Positions 56,772 through 64,000 of a stretch of 64,000 nucleotides of DNA are shown here, one piece after another. Source of the stretch: Linanthus parryae (lineage: Eukaryota > Streptophyta > Magnoliopsida > Ericales > Polemoniaceae); NCBI GenBank assembly GCA_023055425.1, contig JALGPY010000004.1, forward strand, positions 112,013,504 to 112,077,503, given 5' to 3'. Numbering within the stretch: the first letter of the stretch is position 1; each line of letters starts with the position of its first letter. The position numbers and the translations under genes are program-made. The notes under the pieces are model-generated. The model was not told the origin of the DNA and ran no database searches. It saw nothing but the letters and a program-made list of their open reading frames with translations.

Positions 56772-56852
56772 CTTCTCCGACAAGAGTTTTAAATGCGTCG
56801 GACCAACGGTGGTTATACGGTTGTACCCTCACCGGTGGAGTTACGGTTCGGG

Positions 56853-57034
56853 TTTTAATGCGTTTGAAGTGTTTTGACTCGGTAAAATACACTTTCACCG
56901 CCTCTAGTTTGATTGAATGACACTCAACCCCCCCCCCCTCTAGTTTTAATGGGTTTGAAGTGTTTTGAGTGGGTAAAATACACTTTCACCGCCTCTAGTT
57001 TGATTGAATGACACTCAAACCCCCCCCCCTCTCG
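56853..57034. repeat. 91-bp tandem duplication upstream of the DHH gene
   Basis: Copies 56853-56943 and 56944-57034 share TTTTAATG.GTTTGAAGTG, GGTAAAATACACTTTCACCG, CCTCTAGTTTGATTGAATG and a run of 9-10 C. They lie 80-260 bp upstream of the start codon, so they overlap the likely promoter or leader. The C runs are likely to vary in length. Confidence 0.9.
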
Positions 57035-57867
57035 AAAAGGATAATTTCGCCCCCTTTTAATGCGGCGAAGTTGAGTTGGTAAGTTATAGTCCATGATTGT
57101 AACCTTATTCGGCTGGTGTGCGACGCGTCACTGAAAATAGTTTTGCAGAAAAGTTCTCCCAACCCGCCCCCCAACCCCCCCCCCCCTTCCATACATATGA
57201 CACCGCCCTCCCGAACATGTCTGAAACAACCCGGAACCCCGGTTTCGTGCTAGCACAACCAAACGATAATCAAAAAACACATTAATTTAATAAAAATCGG
57301 AGAAATTAACCAATAATAGTTTTGAAAGAAATAAAATTGACATTGTTCAAATTCAAAATGAATGACAAACTAAATGTGAAATTATAATAGCAGCAAATCC
57401 TAGCCTTCTGCTCATGTTTGCACGTTCCTCCACTTTTTCTCGACCTGCGGGTTTTAAAATAAGCGAAAGCCGACCGCAGGAAAATGCTTGATCAGTAAAA
57501 ACTAAGCTGAAACCACAACATGTAAAGCGAAGAGTTTTGGCTAACGAAATATAAACCGACAGTATTTAAGTAACCCAGATGAATTGTAAATAGTAGCTGA
57601 TTCAACACATTAATCATTAGTTAAGCTGATGCATATTATAGCCTAACGGGTACCGAATGCCCACAGAGAGGTCACAATGCAATAATAATAAATAGTGTAC
57701 CTTTTGGGATATCACAGATCCCAGTTCTCTCTAGACAACTATGAGACATTTAGTGTCGACACCCCTATATCGTAGTGACCTACACAGGCATAAGTAGTAC
57801 TTAATAGCTTTCACGCCTTTTATATAACCTCACGATCATATCATAGCAGTATATGTCAACCACGGAG

Positions 57868-58080
57868 GCGGGTATATAATCTCGTTTGGATTAGCACCCG
57901 ACCCGAGGGGAATCACTCACGTGTGTCCCCGGCAGTAGCCTCCACGCACATCCTCTGTACATCGCCCCCATTTCATTTATCGTTCATTATTCTTTCACAA
58001 ATTCACAAGAGTAATATTTGCTTCAAAAGATCGAGTAAAGCACATTTAATCACGATTCCCAATCCACTAGTAAAATATTG
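57868..58080 (+). repeat. About 210-bp dispersed direct repeat, copy 1
   Basis: Shares GGGTAT.TAATCTCGTTTGG, GCACCCGA, GTGTGTCCCCGGC, GTAGCCTCCACGCACATCC and TTCATTTATCGTTCATTATT with 59765-59972. Copy 1 stops at AGTAAAATAT and changes to other sequence, while copy 2 continues, so copy 1 is truncated. Confidence 0.85.
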
Positions 58081-58480
58081 GGTCAATTACACATTAGCCA
58101 CTTCCAGTTTGGGATAATAATCCACTTGCAACCCCCAATTTCAAAATTCTCTTATTACCACCTTCTGTTTATGATTGTTAACAATTAACAACTGGGATGA
58201 ATTCCGTTAAAAGAAATTAACATTGTCAGGGACATAATTGTCCATATATATATAAATTATAAAAGAAAATAATAAGAAACCAAAGAAAACTAAGAATAAA
58301 GAAACTAAAACAAAAAGTACAACTACAAAAAGTACAACCACTCAACGCAGTGGTTCGCTACGCGATATTAATTTAAAGACTACACTTTGGACACGTTAAA
58401 AATATTACACGACCCGCTACACTTCACCCACTACTATACACATAAACTAACTATAAAAATGTCAGCTAAAAAATAACTTT

Positions 58481-58481
<1 letters not shown>

Positions 58482-58553
<72 letters not shown>
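58482..58553 (+). repeat. (AAT)n microsatellite
   Basis: About 70 bp of uninterrupted AAT repeat. A shorter AAT tract precedes the related block at about 60216-60230. Confidence 0.95.
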
Positions 58554-58555
<2 letters not shown>

Positions 58556-58673
58556 TAATAAGAAGAAAAAAATATTTTATAAAAGAAAAAAAAAATAAAC
58601 TTTATAACTTCAAATACGGCCCGGAATATTCGCTAAACTCCCAAAATACCCCCTATCGGGTGTATTACAAAGC

Positions 58674-59062
58674 CCCTCCAACACTTTTCGGTTCGGGCCA
58701 TGCACCGCTACCGGTAATTGGTGTCCTTCATTCCTTTAAATTATAGGGAGTTAGGTAAAGATGAGGAAACAAATGAAAGTTTTTGGGAAGTAGTGCAGGC
58801 ACAGTAAGCTAAGTTCGTAATTATTACTAATAAATTGTGAGGAAGAACATGATGAGCGTTAATGTGATAAAGTGAAATGGTGAAATAGTGGACCAACACA
58901 TGTGTCTCATGTGAGCTAACTCTTGGATCACTCATCTTTTGGATCCACCTGATGATTACCAGCAAGGTATGGCATTACTGGTAAATTTTTAGGAAAAAAA
59001 TAATACACAAAACTGCATAAAGACAATTCAGAAAAATACATGAGTGAATAGTCATTTAATTT
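58674..59062 (+). repeat. About 390-bp direct repeat, copy 1
   Basis: Collinear with 62514-62906: GCCCCTCCAA.ACTTTTCGG, GGGCCATGCACCGCTACCGG, TTATAGGGAGTTAGGTAAAG, GTGTCTCATGTGAGCTA, CTTGGATCACTCATCTTTTG and AAAAATACATGAGTGAATAG, with scattered substitutions. Copy 1 follows an LTR-end-like GTGTATTACA. Confidence 0.9.
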
Positions 59063-60620
59063 GTAACTTAGCCCCCACCGAATTTAATTAATATCTCTTT
59101 TTTTTTTATGTTTTTTCATTAGCAAGTTATGTTTTTAAGATTTAGCCCCCACGGGAAAAAATTATGCATCCGCCCCTAGGTGGGAGAAGAATTAGAGAGG
59201 GATGAGGAGACCCACCGGAGGAGGATTTCGGGTTGAAGTGGGTTCCGAATCGAACCATGATTTCCGAAAAATTGGGTTTCTTGGTGAGTAATAATTGGGT
59301 TTTTGGCGAAGAGGGAGTGGATTGGGACGAAATGCGGTGAAGATGGTGGTCGTGGTGGTGGTTTGTAGATGGCAGTGGCAGTGTTGGAGTTGGAGATGAA
59401 GTCCCCTGCTCGTGGGAATGGTGAGGAGGACGGTGAAGGTAAAAATGTTACGGTGTGGCGGGTGTACAATGTGGCGCGGTGGTCGCTGCGTAAAAACTAA
59501 TTAAAACGTGACGTTTTGGACGCGTTAAAAAAATGTTATACGATACGTAACTAGCCCCTTAGTTAACTAATATAAATTTTACTTGACTAAAATTATAAAA
59601 ATAAATAACATTATTTTTTTCTAATAAATATTTATATAACTATATATAACATTATAAAAACTTATTTAATAAAAGAATAAATACTTTTATAAAACCCACT
59701 ACGACCAAATATACTTACTAAACTCCTAAAAATACCCTCAAAATTGCGGGGTATTACAATCACGGGGGTCGGGTATGTAATCTCGTTTGGATTAGCACCC
59801 GAGGGGAATCACTAGCGTGTGTCCCCGGCCGTAGCCTCCACGCACATCCTCTATACATTGGCCCATTTCATTTATCGTTCATTATTCTTTCACAAATTCA
59901 CAAGAGTAATATTTGCTTCAAAATGTCGAGTAAAACACATTTTTATCACGATTCACAATCCACTAGTAAAATATTTGGAGTATTAAAAGATATAGCAGTT
60001 GAAAATTTAGGAAATAACTCGCGCAAAAACCACATTTTGACAGTTAAAGGTGTTGTACGCCTGAACTTACTTGGAATGAAGAGAGCTCGACACGTGAAAG
60101 CTAGCGAAGTCCTAGTAAAACGGTTCATCCACAAATTCGTCGTCTACGAACTCGGCGTCCACAATAACAATTATTCCTAATCAATATTTTGCTAGCACGA
60201 CAATAATACACACAAATAATAATAATAATGTAATTAGAAGAAAAAAATATTTTACAACAAAAAAAAAAACTTCAAATACGGCCTGGAACATTCGCTAAAC
60301 TTTATAACTTTTCAAGTTGACGATAGAATTGGCGAATCGAAGATGGAATTGGAATCAATTTTACGGATATGTAGCGGGATTGGCGGGTCGTGTTTTTAGT
60401 AACCACCACACCACCATCTTCCCTTTTCACAAAAAGAGACGATCGACCACAGAGGCACAGCGTCGCGTATCTGTACGAAAAAATGGAGAACGATTTCGGT
60501 TTTGGCCTCTGTCAAAACTCTTTCTTCTTCTTCTTCAGATATAAACAGAGACCAAATTGTGTGGTTTTTCTCACCTAGAGACTCACTTTTTCTTCAAGAA
60601 AACTTGAAGTTGATTTCAAT
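59063..60620. other. Repeat interior with possible captured exon
   Basis: Starts with two TTAGCCCCCAC blocks (59070, 59140) and a CATCCGCCCCTA end typical of small transposons. A minus-strand frame at 59176-59469 (97 codons, Pro/Ser-rich N-terminus) is not low complexity and could be a captured first exon, but I do not recognise it. An LTR-like block follows (59500-59760), then the second copy of the 210-bp repeat (59765-59972), then AT-rich DNA. Confidence 0.4.
59765..59972 (+). repeat. About 210-bp dispersed direct repeat, copy 2
   Basis: Second copy of the 57868-58080 unit, lacking the CCCGACC segment. Sequence then continues TTGGAGTATTAAAAG without the truncation seen in copy 1. Confidence 0.85.
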
Positions 60621-62079
60621 CACTGCCTGAAATATGGCTTTTGACCACAGTAAATTTCGCCACGGTTAGCAACTGTGGCATATGAAGATATTAGTCGCAT
60701 TTGGTTACCGTGGCTAATATGATTTTCATTGGCCACGTTAACTTGCAATACGCGTGGCCAAAAAAACTTTTAACGAAGGAATTTATGTTTGCCGTGGTAA
60801 TTTTAGTATTATTAGCCACGTTAGACTCTCTAACCGTGGTTATGCAGTTGTGACTATGGTTAGTACCCGTGGCCAATTAGTCGAACTTCCAATTTCCCAC
60901 TACCAAATCGATCGGTACAAAAAAATTGGCCCCGAAATTGATGCATATCGGATTCGACTGTTTCCTCCATCCCTCTCTCCTGGTACATCGATATCGGCTC
61001 TTCCATCACAGCACCATTGTACAAACTTTGTTTCTTCTCCCAAAATCATCGATCGCAAGTTTACACGGTCTCACTGTAGCTGTCGACTCTTCATCCTCCT
61101 CCAGCGATGGTGAAGGGTGCCAAGAAGAACACATCAGGTACAAACCCTCGCTATATATTCGATTTATTTGCCTATTATAGTTACCTATCTCGTCCTATCT
61201 TGGGTTGATTCTTGTCCAATTTTCTACTGTTGAGGATGACTAACTTCACTGTTTGTTTTTGGTTTGTTCTTAAATGATGTTATGGTTCTGGAATGGAGTC
61301 TCATCAAGCTAGCAAATTGGACACTTCTACATGTATATTTGGCTCCACCTTCAAAATTAGCTTTGTTCATTGCAAGATCAAGCACGCCAGTGTTGTCAAA
61401 ATGTAATGCAACATATTTTGCGCTTTGTAGCTAACTTAGCTTGAACTTTTACATAACTTGGTGATTTGTACAATTTGATGCGGACTTGCAACCCTCGACA
61501 CAAATTTGATTCGATGTGTACAAATTCATACCGATCTATGTTGATGAATTTAGTGAATTGATCGCATTTTGTGTATATTTTGTACTATTTTCTATTTATA
61601 AAATGTTTCAATTAGATTTTATAAACAGGAATTAGTCCCTGGACAGTATAAATTTACTATGTAATTATTATTATTATTATTTTGACAAAAAACATGCATT
61701 AGCCGCGGGAGAGTAATGTAACTTTGTTAACTGATTTTGAAAATTACCACATTTAACGGGGTGATAGCCACAGTTCAATGACGTGGCTAAATCAGCTTTA
61801 GCCACGGTGAAAACTCTTGGCAATTGACACTTTTAGCCACGAGAAATTGTATAACCGTGGTTAATTTGAAAGTTCGGGAAACAGGACTATTAGCCATGGG
61901 AATTACCGTGGCAAAAGCATTGTCACGGCTCTTCACCGTGGCTAAAGCAAAAAAAAACACGTCATTTTTAAGCACGGTTGACTACCGTGGCAAGACCGTG
62001 GCTAATGCTATTAGCCACGAGAATTTGAGCTTTTACCACATTCTTTGCCCTGCGGCTAAAACTCATTTTTCTGATGCTG
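60621..62079. mobile_element. CACTA-like element with GCCACGGT subterminal palindromes
   Basis: Both ends (60655-60890 and 61690-62065) are packed with short direct and inverted GCCACGGT / ACCGTGGC / TAGCCACG motifs. This is the subterminal-repeat arrangement of plant CACTA (En/Spm) elements. The left end CACTGCCTGAAATATGGCTT and the complement of the right end (CAGCATCAGAAAAATGAGTT) align at about two thirds of positions. AAT occurs on both sides (60618-60620, 62080-62082), fitting the 3-bp duplication of this superfamily. The outermost bases are degenerate (CACTG rather than CACTA; right end not TAGTG), so the boundaries are tentative. No transposase is present. Confidence 0.6.
61107..61137 (+). 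pseudogene. Possible first coding exon inside the CACTA-like element
   Basis: Between the two palindrome arrays, a 5'-UTR-like stretch (60950-61106, CT/TC-rich) leads to ATGGTGAAGGG encoding MVKGAKKNTS, followed by a donor (CAG then GTACAA). The intron-like sequence after it runs into the right array. No frame-compatible second exon is placed with certainty. It could be the start of an element gene or a captured host promoter and exon. Confidence 0.3.
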
Positions 62080-62096
62080 AATCATGATCTAACCAG

Positions 62097-62513
62097 TTGA
62101 AATCAACCATTTTCCAAGTCAAGTCAGCCTTCCTGAAGAAGGATGAAGCCAAGCTGGTGCAGTACTTGTGCAAGAAGAATCAAGGCCCCTGTGGCAAGAG
62201 CAGGAGCATTCCGAGACTCCACCAAAATGGTGAACAGCGGCAAGATGATGACATGACCAGGAAAAGGAAGAGACTCGCTTCAGTGTCCTTGGAGACCATT
62301 GTGATCGTTGCCAATGCGGCATCGGCTTTCACGTCAGCCGTCAGTAGCATCATCACCAACATACGGACAAACAAGTCTGTGAAGGAAATGGAAAAATAAG
62401 GCGTCGCTCTTAGAGCAGAAGTTGCAGATTTGTATTCAATGTCCAAAATGAGTGAGGAAAAAATGGCCCGGGTTGAGGAGCTAAAAATAATGAGGGATAA
62501 GAAACAAGAATTG
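62097..62513 (+). pseudogene. Unrecognised exon-like ORF remnant with coiled-coil tail
   Basis: Preceded by an acceptor-like AACCAG. One frame runs 62097-62399, meets a single TAA (62397-62399) and continues in the same frame to about 62513 (VALRAEVADLYSM...EEKMARVEELKIMRDKKQEL). It has a Lys-rich first third, a basic MTRKRKRL stretch (a possible nuclear signal), a small hydrophobic Ala/Ser/Ile segment and a charged heptad tail. It ends exactly where copy 2 of the 390-bp repeat starts, so its 3' end was lost. It resembles the C-terminal part of transposon-associated plant nuclear proteins in composition only. I do not recognise the family. Confidence 0.35.
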
Positions 62514-62906
62514 AAGCCCCTCCAATACTTTTCGGTTCGGGCCATGCACCGCTACCGGTAATTGGTGTCCTTCATTCCTTTAAATTATAGGGAGTTAGGT
62601 AAAGATGAGAAAACACATGAAAGTTCTTGGGGAGTAGTGCATGCACAGTAAGCTAACTTTGTAATTATTACTACCAAATCTGTAAGGAAGAACATGATAA
62701 GTGTTAAATGTGATCAAGTCAAATGGTGAAACAGTGGACCAACCCATGTGTCTCATGTGAGCTAGCTCTTGGATCACTCATCTTTTGGATCCACTGATTA
62801 CCAGCAATGTATGGCTTAACTGGTAATTTTTTAGGAAAAAAATACACAAAACTGAATAATTACAAATTCGAAAAATACATGAGTGAATAGTCACTTAATA
62901 TGTAAT
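62514..62906 (+). repeat. About 390-bp direct repeat, copy 2
   Basis: Second copy of 58674-59062, about 3.84 kb away in the same orientation. It replaces the end of the 62097 reading frame and continues into unrelated AT-rich sequence after TAGTCACTTAAT. Confidence 0.9.
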
Positions 62907-63612
62907 CGAGTAACTTTTGGAATAAAAAAAATGTGCAAAAGAAACATGAGTTAAGAAAATTAAGGCATGTTGAAGTTGTATATAGTCTTGAAAAGTTGTT
63001 AAAGTATTTAAGTAACAGTTAACCATTTACTAGTGCAGGAATAGCCGACCGAATCATGGGCATCATACAGTAGATTTTAAATCTCACAATATAGTAGCAT
63101 TGTTAAGATCATAATCACATCACATAACAATTCTCAATAACATGAAAAATATACCGTAAGTGTCAACGACCCCTCATAAAGGATCAAACTCTAAAGAGAC
63201 ATGATACTGGCGCCTAATATTGAGTAAAATAGTGACTAACCAAAGCTGATATCTAATTTCAACGGTAACCATCTAGTATTTAGAAGTATCCAATAACCAG
63301 TAACCATATTCGCATAAGAACATTAATTTAACATTTCGTACTCACAATGTCAGTAATCAACCAACTTCTCAATTTACAACACTTTTAAAATAACTCAGTG
63401 TCCAATTATTAAATACTAATAATAACTTAAGTACATAAAAACATAACAAAACGAGTATTTCGAATAAAAGAGGAGCCATGCGTGACTGCTCGCACTACAA
63501 ACGCATAAACTCGGCAACGTCTAATGATGAAGCTCCTCCACACCAACTGTGTGTACATATATTAAATACGCATACAATTGACACATAATATCTAATTAAA
63601 GTATAACACATG
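62907..63612. other. AT-rich repeat debris without a gene
   Basis: Holds a block (63155-63210, CCGTAAGTGTCAACGACC ... CAAACTCTAAAGAGACATG) related to 41440-41515 and otherwise nothing I recognise. All frames are short. Confidence 0.5.
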
Positions 63613-63715
63613 CAGCAAATTGGTGCTACCTCAGTGGTAGAGCATTTGAAGCCCGTGCATTATATCACGGGTCCAAACCTGACTAGATGTAGAGTTCGAT
63701 GTAATTCTAAAAAGA
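63613..63715 (+). mobile_element. Second tRNA-derived SINE copy, decayed
   Basis: CAGCAAATTGGTGCTACCTC... aligns with the copy at 42176-42277 through the A box (CTACCTCAGTGG) and a damaged B box (GGGTCCAAACC), ending TGTAATTCTAAAAAG. The flanks differ from those of the first copy, so the insertions are independent. No clear target duplication remains, and its higher divergence suggests it is older. Confidence 0.7.
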
Positions 63716-64000
63716 TGTATAATGCAGGCATGCATGTGGAATGCAGACTTATTATATAGAAAGATAAAAATTGCATTTGTCGCCCCAGTCCTGTATAGTT
63801 CATGTCTAGACTGGTATGGACTCCTAAAACAACAACAAAGCCAGTTCACAATATTCCACAATCAAATAGTATAACTTCCACACATATAATTCTCTAACAA
63901 CTAACATAGTTCATATATTGCACAAGCACCCGTGAGTATCTCAAAAAGTGCACAAAATACCTCAAAGGTTTGACTAAGTCAACCCCAAGGTTTTACGTGC
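63716..64000. other. Right-edge repeat debris
   Basis: No gene recognised. TTTGACTAAGTCAACCCC near 63970 is similar to GTTTACTAAGTAAACCC near 41757, again linking this end to the 41-42 kb repeat family. Confidence 0.4.

Larger units (their letters stand above)
57035..58673. other. Repeat-rich intergenic region with LTR ends
   Basis: Contains C-rich tracts (57166-57187), a unit at 57868-58080 repeated at 59765-59972, a long (AAT)n tract and, at about 58610-58671, an LTR-end-like block (AAATACGGCCCGGAATATTC ... GGGTGTATTACA). A related end occurs near 59700-59758 (GGGGTATTACA) and a related AAATACGGCCTGGAACATTC block near 60274. No gene recognised. Confidence 0.5.

Noticed and set aside
56665..56898. 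Alternative N-terminus for the DHH gene in another frame
   Set aside because: It does not match the family and runs into the 91-bp duplication. The in-frame ATG at 56771 joins the conserved HYPCPDG region.

Overview
This window is nuclear DNA from a flowering plant, most likely a eudicot. The evidence is spliced plant-type genes (a NAC transcription factor, a DHH-family phosphoesterase, and the first exon of an organelle RNA-binding protein), plant-specific transposon families (an Athila-type Ty3/gypsy element, a Tekay/Del-type chromovirus tail, Stowaway/mariner, a Helitron, a CACTA-like element, a tRNA-derived SINE) and AT-rich intergenic DNA. I cannot name the species from sequence alone. 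There are no operons, CRISPR arrays, rRNA genes or credible functional tRNA genes.

Layout. At 1-651 lies the minus-strand first exon of an RRM protein with a likely organelle transit peptide; the rest of the gene is beyond the left edge. From 884 to 31292 is a nest of LTR retrotransposons. The oldest visible layer is a chromovirus-like family with LTRs of about 2.3 kb (fragments at 884-2077 and 19297-22360, intact 3' LTR at 28971-31292). It is non-autonomous: only the C-terminal chromodomain tail of its polyprotein remains. A different element carrying a plant-mobile-domain (PMD) gene sits between the two left LTR fragments. That PMD exon is split by a young, nearly intact 14.1-kb Athila-type element (3934-18036, minus strand). 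The Athila element has 1592-bp LTRs that differ at one base I can see, a 5-bp target duplication ATACC, a tRNA-Asp-type primer site, gag, pol and a downstream ORF2. A 1.2-kb Stowaway-like element sits in the right-hand LTR fragment, and the 3' LTR preserves its empty site.

From 31293 to 42300 is mixed transposon debris: LTR fragments, a decayed mariner-like element with transposase remnants, a Helitron carrying the N-terminal part of a Rep/helicase pseudogene (36032-39487), a second Helitron-like 3' end at 41043, and a SINE with a target duplication.

The genic part is 42.9-56.8 kb. A three-exon NAC transcription factor (233 aa) lies on the plus strand at 42952-46522. A seven-exon DHH/DHHA1 gene (351 aa) lies on the minus strand at 48369-56771. 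All splice junctions follow GT-AG and keep frame.

From 56.8 kb to the end is repeat DNA: a 91-bp duplication upstream of the DHH gene, long direct repeats (about 390 bp and about 210 bp), LTR-end fragments, a 1.46-kb CACTA-like element packed with GCCACGGT palindromes and containing a gene-like first exon, and a second SINE copy.

The signals most worth follow-up are in the Athila element. A roughly 180-bp cluster of GTCTTCGTRCGAAGAC palindromes occurs both in the LTRs and in the spacer upstream of ORF2, several internal motifs copy the polypurine tract, and a single in-frame UAG separates gag from pol.
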